Shown: one piece after another, positions 12,101-19,900 of the stretch
How positions within the stretch are numbered: the stretch's first letter is position 1
Layout: every line of letters starts with the position of its first letter
Notes under the pieces: generated by a model
What the model saw: the letters and a program-made list of their open reading frames with translations, nothing else
Database searches by the model: none
What the model was told of the DNA's origin: nothing
Origin: Brachycybe producta
Lineage: Eukaryota; Arthropoda; Diplopoda; Playtdesmida; Andrognathidae
Reading direction: 5' to 3'
Assembly (NCBI GenBank): GCA_036925085.1
Contig: JAUPFP010000019.1
Coordinates: forward strand, 491,501-555,500
Length of the DNA stretch: 64,000 nt
Made by a program: the position numbers and the translations under genes

Positions 12101-12147
12101 CAATCTAGACTCAATAATAATAAGAGAAGCAAAGAAGAAAAATACAT
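1..12147 (-). CDS. Gene C: two-domain secreted S1 pseudo-protease, 3' end off window
   Basis: Third copy of the array, 11 exons visible: 12082-12147, 8229-8385, 8087-8148, 6940-7040, 6629-6864, 5001-5083, 4754-4926, 3574-3635, 3442-3503, 1607-1698 and 1-104 (continues off the window). All junctions are GT-AG with compatible phases. Exon 1 is a signal peptide. Domain 1 runs from CRVDTYFE through GYGTLI and CLPP to DGGGPV; domain 2 starts at ECGISS and breaks off inside its CxPP-type exon. Known of the S1 family: His57 follows TAA, Asp102 precedes IALL and Ser195 sits in GDSGGP. Here domain 1 has S, K and G at these places, and domain 2 has L at the His site. The conserved Cys1-Cys122 pair is kept in domain 1. 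Secretion and loss of catalysis are inferred; the biological role is unknown. Confidence 0.8.
140..650. repeat. MITE family I copy in gene C intron 10
   Basis: The left end begins gagaccattacctccag; the right end, near 600-630, contains aaatcgttttgttaattcttg and is decayed. The same element with both ends intact lies at 15075-15627, in the matching intron of gene B and in the same orientation. Confidence 0.7.
651..1034. other. Intron sequence without recognisable content
   Basis: AT-rich part of gene C intron 10. I see no coding similarity, terminal repeats or tandem structure here. Confidence 0.5.
1035..1560. repeat. Foldback element (family C) with 20-bp minisatellite
   Basis: The ends are inverted: aaccctgtaaaggaca on the left and gacctttacagggctct on the right. 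The inner arms are aatctcgacatgtcgac and its complement, and the centre carries ttaattatgcc and gcaccatactc with inverted partners. From about 1262 to 1522 a 20-bp unit, attaaactcgaaatgtcgag, is repeated about 13 times with one- to two-base variants. Related ends occur at 16765, 30860, 42705-43160 and 45215. Confidence 0.8.
1607..1698 (-). CDS. Gene C exon 10, domain 2 GTLI exon
   Basis: Acceptor ttttttttag, donor GTATAT, phase 0 in and 2 out, 30 codons. It reads VGYGTLINLKTVVVTYLIV. In active S1 enzymes this segment ends TAAHC; here the His position is Leu and the Cys is absent. Confidence 0.8.
2240..2420. repeat. Dispersed repeat K
   Basis: Contains gcgagcgtagcgag and gcgagcaaagcgagc in AT-rich sequence, followed by an acaacagtg-like tract and tttaaaatataaattaaat. 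A second copy lies at about 47945-48250. Confidence 0.6.
2436..2600 (+). repeat. Family B repeat, 5' part
   Basis: Starts with ACTAGTGGGGTAACCCGTCA and contains the small palindrome CCCGTCATaaATGACGGG, then caggcaattgtgcgcatgcg and a pyrimidine-rich stretch. The same order is seen at 8484-8900 (minus), 17739, 31849, 32417 and 39740. Confidence 0.75.
2721..3269 (-). mobile_element. hAT-type element, internally deleted
   Basis: Terminal inverted repeats CAGTGGCGTAGCTAG and, on the other strand, CAGAGGCATAGCTAG. The flanking octamers gtacgtca and gtctgtca match at 6 of 8 positions, as expected of an old 8-bp target duplication. On the minus strand, 2934-3194 encodes a C-terminal hAT dimerisation region (SCSRSFSKLK, ASMGQDRL). 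The catalytic part of the transposase is missing, so the copy is non-autonomous. Confidence 0.8.
2934..3194 (-). pseudogene. hAT transposase C-terminal dimerisation fragment
   Basis: The 86-residue reading frame carries the family signature S-x-R-S-F-S-K-L-K, then R-A-S-M-G-Q-D-R-L and a leucine-rich tail ending KARKINLL. Only this terminal domain survives. A closely related fragment lies at 9903-10112. Confidence 0.82.
3442..3503 (-). CDS. Gene C exon 9, domain 2 N-terminal Cys exon
   Basis: Acceptor ttttttacag, donor GTAATT, phase 1 in and 0 out. It reads ECGISSVFIEKDEEIEYYPW plus Ile. The Cys corresponds to the N-terminal Cys that pairs with Cys122 in chymotrypsin-like folds, and YPWI leads into the mature-fold strand. 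Confidence 0.82.
3574..3635 (-). CDS. Gene C exon 8, inter-domain linker
   Basis: Acceptor tttctaag, donor GTAAAA, phase 2 in and 1 out, 20 codons. It reads HPENPFPNGKTDIREPASDW. The equivalent linkers of genes A and B have 18 codons and differ in sequence, but all end in Trp plus G. Confidence 0.72.
4392..4592. repeat. Palindromic MITE, family P
   Basis: Foldback with CAGGCATTTAGAAATTGGGA at one end and an imperfect complement at the other. The inner arms are ggctccgccctttttatgac, gacgaccggcaacttctaat and their complements around a centre rich in gacgtca. It lies in gene C intron 7. Confidence 0.85.
4633..4696. repeat. Fragment of MITE family H (right end)
   Basis: Contains acgatgctagcgctctttgc and gaagtaattttgtgatgtag, the terminal repeat of the element at 7410-7767. 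Confidence 0.65.
4754..4926 (-). CDS. Gene C exon 7, domain 1 GGGP exon
   Basis: Acceptor aattgacag, donor GTAAGT, phase 0 in and 2 out. It begins VDGGGPVFHKC, where active enzymes have GDSGGP, so the nucleophile Ser195 is Gly. It continues through the C-terminal helix and ends ICRSDHC plus two bases. The TAA just after it is part of the GTAAGT donor, not a real stop. Confidence 0.85.
5001..5083 (-). CDS. Gene C exon 6, domain 1 short exon
   Basis: Acceptor gaacaacag, donor GTAAGG, phase 1 in and 0 out, 27 codons. Contains FWLQARRISRNGLQNCV, which aligns with LWLEARRISRNGLMVCA of gene B exon 6. Confidence 0.82.
5181..5946 (+). mobile_element. Ty3/Gypsy LTR, 5'-decayed fragment
   Basis: Matches the LTR at 57996-58893 over several blocks: agagtggtgcagaactttgt, the tcccagtctcaccccttaa block, the gaccactggtcaa block, a TATA-type gggtataccc stretch and cccgaaccagagtagaat. 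A second LTR inserted at its right end (5947). Confidence 0.75.
5947..6504 (+). mobile_element. Solo LTR (alpha family), TSD CTAT
   Basis: 558 bp, beginning TGTAACACC and ending ATTGTTACA, flanked by CTAT on both sides (5943-5946 and 6505-6508). It contains aataaataagtataacgcc as a poly(A)-signal region. No internal retroelement sequence is present, so it is a solo LTR. It shares blocks with 23209-23772 (opposite strand). Confidence 0.87.
6629..6864 (-). CDS. Gene C exon 5, domain 1 CLPP exon
   Basis: Acceptor aaattacag, donor GTATGC, phase 2 in and 1 out. Contains LPICLPPKNFNMIGITGKIS and TWG, matching the Cys122 and GWG region of S1 proteases. At the Asp102 site (active D-I-A-L-L) it reads K-L-S-M-L, so the catalytic Asp is Lys. 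Confidence 0.87.
6940..7040 (-). CDS. Gene C exon 4, domain 1 GTLI exon
   Basis: Acceptor taattcag, donor GTAAAT, phase 0 in and 2 out, 33 codons. Contains GYGTLITKKNVLLGQSCF, equivalent to GGTLI...VLTAAHC. The His57 position is Ser; the following Cys58 is kept, but its partner Cys42 is Tyr. Confidence 0.85.
7155..7304. repeat. Small hAT-like MITE remnant
   Basis: Left end CAGGGGTGCAGCTGGG; right end CCTAGCTACGCGACTG, the complement of a hAT-type TIR. The interior is G-rich. No clean 8-bp duplication is seen. Confidence 0.5.
7410..7767. repeat. MITE family H
   Basis: Terminal inverted repeats of about 55 bp: ggctacatcacaaaattact on the left and its complement ending at about 7765. The interior contains ctatcactcgatcagcatat and taacattgggtctatgg. 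Other copies: 14222-14534, and 26707-27860 (split by an LTR). Confidence 0.75.
8087..8148 (-). CDS. Gene C exon 3, domain 1 N-terminal Cys exon
   Basis: Acceptor tttttaatag, donor GTAATT, phase 1 in and 0 out, 20 codons. Reads CRVDTYFEVGEERIPDYSFI. It is the counterpart of the ECGISS...YPWI exon of domain 2. Confidence 0.82.
8229..8385 (-). CDS. Gene C exon 2, basic N-terminal segment
   Basis: Acceptor gttatttcag, donor GTAAGT, phase 0 in and 1 out, 52 codons. Starts NVTLEERSFRKRLANAW and is very basic (FRFKRRRRV). The NxTLEERxF start is shared with genes A and B (NITLEERFF, NEALEERGF). No known domain recognised; it could be a propeptide. Confidence 0.8.
8484..8900 (-). repeat. Family B repeat, full length, with TG and GA tracts
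   Basis: On the minus strand it starts ACTAGTGGGGTAACCCGTCA and ends with the (TG)n tract and cagacctgggatat at about 8484. The middle carries a minisatellite of gtgtagaaggggagagagag and aaaagtgggagggggtgag units (8637-8800). Confidence 0.75.
8921..9423 (+). mobile_element. Solo LTR (alpha family), decayed ends
   Basis: Aligns in reverse with the LTR at 38742-39436: gtaacacccggtagttcgtg at the start; aaataaataaagtgtttata and tcttataataagaagctgtg-like blocks in the poly(A) region. The first base of the expected TGTAACA is changed to A. The right end near atatca is approximate. Confidence 0.65.
9634..10355 (+). mobile_element. hAT element with perfect 8-bp TSD TAGTTGTG
   Basis: TIRs CAGTGGCGTAGCGAGG and CCTCGCTACGCCACTG, flanked by TAGTTGTG at 9626-9633 and 10356-10363. 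Inside is only the C-terminal part of a hAT transposase, with AT-rich filler on both sides. The intact duplication suggests a recent or well-preserved non-autonomous insertion. Confidence 0.9.
9903..10112 (+). pseudogene. hAT transposase C-terminal dimerisation fragment
   Basis: 69-residue frame with SSCERSFSKLK, ASMGQDRL and the ending KARKINLI. It resembles 2934-3194 but is better preserved. The DDE and zinc-finger parts of a transposase are absent. A downstream AATAAA-like signal is not evident. Confidence 0.85.
10460..11000 (+). repeat. Promoter-bearing repeat, possibly a solo LTR
   Basis: Contains the hairpin ccaggtgatgtcatagagga (10539-10572), a TATA-like tctatatatcaa, and attgaataaactct as a poly(A) signal followed by a GC-richer tail. 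This is LTR-like order, but I could not fix the termini or a target duplication. Confidence 0.35.
11030..12080. other. AT-rich intron sequence, short tandem repeat only
   Basis: Gene C intron 1. The only structure I see is about three copies of an aaatcatttgatttatttaa unit near 11790-11860. Confidence 0.5.
12082..12147 (-). CDS. Gene C exon 1, signal peptide
   Basis: 22 codons from ATG to donor GTACAG, phase 0. MYFSSLLLLLLLSLDCVSHQ is a strongly hydrophobic secretion signal. The ATG follows a tttacag, so a spliced 5' UTR exon upstream is possible. Confidence 0.82.
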
Positions 12148-12615
12148 GCTGTAAAGTTGGAATAAACACTTTTGATAAAATTACGAAGTCCTTTGCTGAT
12201 AGCTTAGACTCAAGCGAGCTAAGAGCTTAGACTAAAATATTAAGAGAAAATTAAATGTCTAGTTAAGTAAAAATTAAGTGTGCTCAGATAAATTTTATCT
12301 TTGACAAGAACAGTATGTTACATATGCTATAGTAAGACATGTTATTGCCAACAAGTGTGCAGGTGCAAGGTGCAGAACTATACCATGAAGAGTTTATGCA
12401 AGTTCTTTAAGAACATACTCACTGCAACGTAAGCACACCTTACAGAAAATAACACATATGTAGCAGCATAATGAATTTAAGGCACCTACACACTTGTCTG
12501 TTTGCAGAGGAGACAAAAAGAATCTTTGACGTCATGCTACACAAAGTATCCTAGACCAATCGAAAAGACGTCTCATCTTCCAACGACAAATGTTTCCCTA
12601 TTCTGTGTCATTAGA

Positions 12616-12819
12616 CAGGCATTTAGAAATCGGGACGAACTTCAGTTCGATCCGCCCTTTTTATGACCAACGCAACTTCTAATTGGTGGGTTATGTAGTC
12701 TGACGTCACATGCTCCGCCCTTTTCAACGTCGAACCACACAACAAACCAATTAGAAGTTGCCGGACGTCGTAAAAAGGGCGGAGCCAATTGAAGTTCGTC
12801 CTGATTTCTAAATACCTGT
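12616..12819. repeat. Palindromic MITE, family P
   Basis: Between genes B and C. Ends CAGGCATTTAGAAATCGGGA and tttctaaatacctg; inner arms caacttctaattggt and its complement. Confidence 0.85.
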
Positions 12820-12829
12820 GTGTTACTGG

Positions 12830-13590
12830 CATTTACTGTACTGCTATTTCTATTAGGTACCTTATACAATAAACATGTTGAGATTTGGGCTGTCAGTCTT
12901 GGCTTTTCAAAGCCAAAATGAATCGTGTGAGTGTCAGACCACTAGACACTAGTAGAATGTTATTCACCAATTTGGACTGCTTTTCGAGTTAATCTAATAC
13001 ACATAACAGAAAAGGTACAGCATAATGCTGCAAGATATGTTAAAGGTAAATACTAGGAATGGGACATTCGAATCCTCGAATCCCGCGAATCTTGAAAAAT
13101 ATTCCAGATTCGAAAACTCGAATCTTTGCGCTTTTTTCGTTTATCGAATCCCAACCGAAAAAAAACTGTTAAAAACTTTGGTAAAATTAGTTTTAACTCC
13201 ATTAACGTCCAATAGTAGCACGTTCACTAACAAGAAAATGGCGATTGTATGAATTTCGATGGTACCCGGATCACCAATATTCTAGAGGAATATCCCGTGG
13301 AAATCACTAGCAAACCGTAGAGCTGAGCAAAGTCGTGCCCTTCTTGAACACTTGCTAGCTCCAGAAGGCATTTCTTATAAATCTTACTAGAAACACCCAT
13401 ATACTTCCAGTTATACCCTTCAGCTTTTTTCTGCCTACTTAACTAAATTAGAAAAAAATAATCTATTTTTAGTTTGTAACAGTTCTAAATATTTTTTTAC
13501 TTAAATTACAACAGAAGTGTAGGGTTCTTTTTGATTATTATTAAATAAATTTGAAGTTTGTTGTTAAAAATGAATTAAATAATTACAATC
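12830..13590. other. Intergenic sequence, genes B to C
   Basis: AT-rich, with no coding similarity. With 12148-12615 it forms the short (1.6 kb) spacer that must hold the gene C promoter and the gene B 3' end. Confidence 0.5.
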
Positions 13591-13595
13591 AGTTT

Positions 13596-13762
13596 TAAAA
13601 GGGACAAAGGAAGGTCCAAACAAGCATGGAACATGGTGGTAGAACGAGATATTGGGGGCATGTGAGGTCTCTGAAAGTTTGGCACAAAATTGAAAAGAGT
13701 GGAGAGATAGAACCTGTAAGGCCGACCCTTCATATTACAGGAAAAGCTGCAGGAAATGATAA
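13596..13762 (+). repeat. RTE-like LINE 3' fragment
   Basis: Matches in sense the C-terminal coding region of the LINE at 51396-51890 (minus): blocks gaaggtccaaacaagcatgg, atattgggggcatgtgaggt and agtggagagatagaacc. Frames are interrupted. Confidence 0.6.
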
Positions 13763-13784
13763 TTAGGAATGATGTTAATACCAT

Positions 13785-13958
13785 CTATGGTGCTCTGCGC
13801 ATGCTACCAACTCCTACATATTTCTCAAGCCAAGTTTGAACTTCTGTTGAGGTGACGGGAAGATACTCGTCATTGTCCTCCTTGTTGCTTTTGGCAACTC
13901 CCAACAAGAAATACTTGTTTTGATTTTCAATTTTGTGAAATGCTGCTCCGCCATTAAG
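13785..13958 (-). CDS. Gene B exon 13, domain 2 C-terminal exon
   Basis: Acceptor atattttcag, phase 0, 57 codons then TAG. Begins LNGGAAFHKI; in an active enzyme this is GDSGGPL, so Ser195 is Asn and the conserved Pro is Ala. Ends VGSMRRAP. Confidence 0.85.
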   Translation of the reverse strand, partial: LNGGAAFHKIENQNKYFLLGVAKSNKEDNDEYLPVTSTEVQTWLEKYVGVGSMRRAP

Positions 13959-16900
13959 CTGAAAATATGAAAATTTTAAGTGTTGGGTCATTTTATCTTT
14001 AAATAAAAAAACTCTTTGTTAAGTTGTTCTTCAATTCTATTGTAAACAGAAATGTCGGACTGCGACAGAGAGACAAATGTCCAAGTGCAGCATGCAAAAC
14101 ACTTAACAAAAAAATCATAAAATACAACTTTGTCCTTGTGCAGCTGATACGAATTAATAAGTTGTATGATGGGTAGAAAATCTAGATCTAGGAATGTACT
14201 CGTGTGTCCAAAATCCCGTTAAGAGTTAGATTTACCATTTGGGGTATTGGTTAGAAATTCACGAATTTGAAATAGTATTCAAAAATATAACCGCAATTAC
14301 CAATTTTTCGACATTTTATCACTCCATCAGCATATATTTAATGTGCACATTGCACTTTGAACCATCAAAATTGGACAACTTTAAATATGAAAAATAAACA
14401 TATTGCCGCCATGACTATGTATTTTAAAAATTAACATTTTTTCTTTAACATTGGGTCTATGGGGCACAATAGAAAAACGATGCTAACGCTTTTTGTGGCG
14501 ATTTTTCGAAGTAAGTTAGTGATGTAGCCTCTTAAGAAAGAATTTTACCTTTGATAATCTATGTGTTGTCCTTGCTTTTAATCGAATGAGTTGGCGCCCT
14601 GTTTTTGTAGTTATCACGTGATTTTCTAGAACAGCATCTACTGTTGTTTGGCCCGCCTCTGCTTTCATTTTAAAAAATACGTAACGCTTACAAACTGTTC
14701 TTTATTTTTGCACAATTTTTTAACTTTTATCGAATTCCTTCATAATACCTTCATTACCATTGTTCCAAATGGCAATTTTTGCAGGCTTCCCATTTGAAAC
14801 ATAATCCTGTGGAGGCATGCAAACGGGTCTCGCGTCATTATCGACATTTACAAAATCAATCAAAGTTAGCAGACTAAGTCCAACTTTCAGACTGTGAACA
14901 ACATCACTGATTTTTTTACTATCACTATATGATTTGCTCGCAGTGAATGCAGGATTTCCAAGTCGAACCAAGAAACTATCCAAATCATCAGAATCCTTAT
15001 TACTATTGTGAAATAAAATTTCATAAGTCATTTTTTAGATCTTTTTTGTGGTTACCTGTAACCATTAGCTGCCTTAAAGGGAACATTACCTCCAGAAGTA
15101 TATTTTCAAAACATTGTCAAAATTTACTCAAAGATTGCAAAAACAATTTTTAAAAAAACTTGAAAATAAAGTGACTTTTCCTGAGTCACCAAACGACGCC
15201 ATTTTATATTTCCAAAAACGAAAGTCCCCCCCCCCCCCCTTCCCTCATTTTTGTGGCAAAACTTGTCGCCTAACATTTCCAGAATTCCTTAATGAAACAT
15301 AGGTATTCCCTAATCATATTCAACTCAATACAACCTTCCATGTGGAATAATTCAAATATTAAATCCATAGTACATTGAAATGAAAGTAATGTGAGGAGGT
15401 GACAACACATCAAAATTCGAGTAGAGGAGTAGACTTTGGGGGGTTTTGTTGCCAATGTCTGTTGTTTGGTGGCGCATCCATTATTCATTTATATGAAGTC
15501 AACTGATTTTTAATTTTTTAAATTATATTAATAAATTATTTTAAATTTTAAAAATCGTTTTGGTTATCGTTGAATAATTCTTGACAATAATTTGACAAGA
15601 CATTTCTGAAGGTAATGGTCTCTTTAGTACCTGTTAACAATGCCGAATGTCACTATGATGTTCTTCAAGGTAATGAGAGTTCCAAAACATAGCTGATCAC
15701 CATCTTTCTCAACGCTAACCTAAACAATTCAAAAGAAATAAATTCCATATTCTATCTTGTATCACTATATATGCAACAACGACAAGAAATATAAATTTCT
15801 CTATATTTTTAGACTAAACCCATTCATACGAACCACTTTGGGTGGTCGAATTCGACTGCAAAATAGCCAGCTAATAGTGGCTCAACAACAGGGGGCTACA
15901 GGGGCTGAAGCTCTCCTAGTACCAGTGGTATAGTCGTGCCGGAGCTCATTGGAGTGGCGTCCCAGTACTATTTTTAGGACAGGAGCGAAGCTCAAGTAGA
16001 CTATACCACTGGTACTAGGAGAGCTTCAGCTTTTCATGAATTGAACTTTTGCTTTTGATAGCCAATATCTAATCAAAGCATCAGACAACTAGATATTGGC
16101 TTTAGAGTTACTGTATATTCAAGGTCTCCCAGCTACATAGATATCTGAAAACTCTGGATTTTTAGAAAAATTAAAAATTTAATTAGAAAATTCAATTAAA
16201 ACTGAGAGAAATTAAAATTAACTGAATATTTTTTTTTCTTTTCACTGATACTTGTTTATTTAAAAATAGTAAATACAGTCATTTTGATAAATCTCCGCTC
16301 GCGAAAATTTAAAAATAAACGGGAAACCCAGAAAAAATTATGAAATTATTGTCGCTCGCTGCGCTTGTGGATTGTATTCTACAACCCTAGCCAATACAGT
16401 ACTATTTTTTAACTCTGGAAAACATAAACAATTCAGGGAAAATGAAAACTGATCTTTAGTAAGTTAATAGGCTACTTATTGGGTACTGGTTTATTAAATA
16501 ATTTTCTAATTAAAATAAAATTCTATAAACCATTTCAATTACCGGATATCGACAATATCCATAATATTCATTGGCCCCGCCCAGACAAGAATCCTAGTGG
16601 AGCCACTATAGTCAGCCTGTCGACAAAACCGACCACTCGAGTCAACGACCGTGGTTGAAAAAGGGTTGGATTGCAGTTTATTGAATTTTAAAAAAAATAG
16701 TCATAATTGACGACAGTGCACACCTGATAATTTAAAATGCATTTAAATAATAAACGTGTTCTACAGAGCCCTGTGAAGGCCAAGCAAACAATATGTCGAA
16801 TTCAATTTATTCAGTTAATAATCTGAAAATATTGAGTTAATACTTAAATATAATATATAAATTATTGACAAAATATTGATTTAGTATTTTAATTTAAAAT

Positions 16901-19900
16901 ATTAAGAATAAAGTCAATTTCTATTTGGTTCATGTCCTTAACTGGATACAGGTAGTTAGAAATAGGTGAAAGCTTCAGTTGGCTCCGCCCTTGTTATGAC
17001 GACAGGCAACTTCTAATTGGCTGGTTATGTAGTCTGACGTTGAAAAGGGCGGAGCATATGACATCAGACATCATAACCAGCCAATAAGAAGTTGCCAGTC
17101 GTCATAACAAGGGCGGAGCCAACTGAAGTTTTCAACTATTTCTAACTGCCTATTAACTTGATTCCGTATAATTCACCTAAACACATTTAATTTGAACTCA
17201 TTTAACTTATCTGTGTACAAGGTATAACGGCCTCGTAAAGCAATTCAGACAAAATGGACTTTAACCAAAAACCACTTTTTTAATTGGTTTACCGTCGAAT
17301 GAATTAGACGTGTGGTTGGAAAGTCGTTTTTGTGAAAAAAAGAAACACTGTCTCCAGTGGCGGGGATTGACCATCTTCTGGCGACAGAAGTTTAAAAGTT
17401 TGTTTTGAAGTCGATTGCATGCAAAGGTCTAGTGATTTTTCACAGCAATACATTTTCAACCACAGTCCAGCCACTTGCGACAAGATTTTGCAGTCAAACG
17501 CTATCCCTCAAAATGGTTCGTTTGAAAGGACTCTTGTAATTTGGGAACCCACATCGTCCTACCACGTTACGTAAACCATAAACTGGCCATATCTTATCAA
17601 TATTTACATTGAAATGGTGTTATTTTTAGGAAAATATATTGTTAAATTCAAGGGTGCCCAATCCCTCAGAACCAATACCAATCAATTTCCTCCCAATTTC
17701 ACATTTTCTGCAAAATGTGCCCAGAATAATATTAAGAAACTAGTGGGGTAACCCGTCATGCATGACGGGACATTCTAGTTTAACTATTTTATTCAAATAC
17801 TGAAGGTCACTCAATGAAGGACGTTTCCTTCTCCCCTCTCCCCCACCGCCTTCACATATGTTTGCTTAAAGGTTTTTGGTCTTGTTCATACAGCGTTACA
17901 CATACACAGACAGACTTGGTTTAATATACTGTATATACACGTATATATAATTATATCATGTTGTGACAAAATAAAGCTTACAATCCACGGATAGAATTCA
18001 ATTTCCTCGTTTCCTTCTACAAACTTGCTACTGATTCCACATTCTGTTAATAATAGACAATTGAGAAAAACCTTAAGTAACAATAATTAAAATTAATAAT
18101 TGAAAATAGTTTCACATTTACCCCATTTCGAGGAAGGCACTGCAACATCAATTTCCTCGTGCACAAGCACTGGCTTTCTTTAACAAAATACAAATGGTGT
18201 TGGGACAAATTACTTTTGAAAGTAGTGACTTACAATTAGTAATTACTAAGGCTCGGATTTTTATACAATATTAAGCGAATGTTTCTAAATCTGTTGCCCA
18301 AGGGCCAATAGTAAAGTAAAGATCCCGTTTAGATCCACCAACAATTACGGTTTTTTTTTTCAATCAAAGACCCTGGTTAGAGAATAAAACTAGTTGACAA
18401 CTGATAGTAACCAGACATCTAGCATCTAACCAGCCTTTTTGATTAGACAAATCTTAATTGCAGTTGCTGTAATGAGTATAGTAATTGCTTCACATTCACC
18501 ATTGAGAAACATTTGCAATGGTAAGTGAAATCTTAAGTCCAAAATATGGGCTCTATTCTAGCCACCTGTTTTTTTTTTTTTTTTCAAAACCGAGTTTTGA
18601 ACAATAATTGAATTTGCAATCGCTTCTTGAAGGTTGGTCTTTTAGTAGCGATATTCAAAGAGGTTTTAATTTTATACAATTTTGAATTATGACTCTCTGA
18701 GAATTTGCTCGATCCATGTTAAAAGTCTTTAGCCTCAAAACGATCCTTTCTAATAATCAGGAACATCTTTCGGTTTTAACAAAAATTGTATTTTTAATGT
18801 TTTTTTTTTGTAATGCAAACTTTTATGAGATTTTGAATTGATTGCTAAAGCAATCTGCGCAACTTTGGTACCATATAGTTGACAGGTCTTAAAGCACTTG
18901 CAACTCTGGACTCTGGAGACAAAGCTCTTAATTCATGGTATCCCATTGGGCTATATACGACGGCTAGCATAAATCCAGGTTCAGACTAGGAGAAAATAAC
19001 CTGGATCTAAAAAATCCACCACCTATTTTAATTTTTGCCTAAAATAAATTTGTCTTTTTTTTGCTATTTGGAACCAGAGTTCAAAGGAATTTTCCGGAAC
19101 TCAAACAGACCTTGAGAACAGATAAATGCTGTCTTCATCACGTCTACCTCCGCCATGCAGATCTGCCAATAACCACTGGTCAGATACAAGGTTGCAAAGT
19201 ACTTCGCACCAGCAAGCGAATCGAGAGCATCATCGATCCAAGAAGTGATTTTGTTTGAAATATTTTCCTACACACCTCTTCCACACACATTCACATATGC
19301 TGATCTTACTGTTTCTATAAGATTCACAGTTCAAGATTCGCAGCATTATTTGACTGATCTTGCGACAAAAATAGCCAGTGTGATCGCCGCTTGAGGAGGC
19401 GGACCAATAATAATAGTCTACAAAGCAAATGGGACTCAAAATATTCCCAAATGTATAAATCCAACACTTACTCGTAAAGGCAACGTTGAGATCGGCACAT
19501 GTTATTTTCTCCTACCACCCTCGCAATCCAATTTCGAATCTCTTCCGACAGCACATTAGCATAAATACAAGAATGCTCTTCATGTATAGAAAAGCCCAAC
19601 AAAAAATAACGATTTTCATCATAGCATTTGTAGAACACTGGTCCACCTAATTTAGCCTGTAAAGTTAAAATAGTAAATAATATTATAATGGCGTGAATCT
19701 TTTGTCCGATGACAATCAGAAGTGTTCACAAATTAAACCAGGACAATTTAGACTCCCTGTTTTTACATAGTTCTGTGGATACCAGTAGAACACTTTTTTT
19801 TTAAAGTATGTGACCCAGAAAAATTATTAGCCGTTCCAATCTTTTCTTCAACAAAAATGTGTCATTTTGCTTTTTTGTTAATTTCTACTGCAAAAAACAT

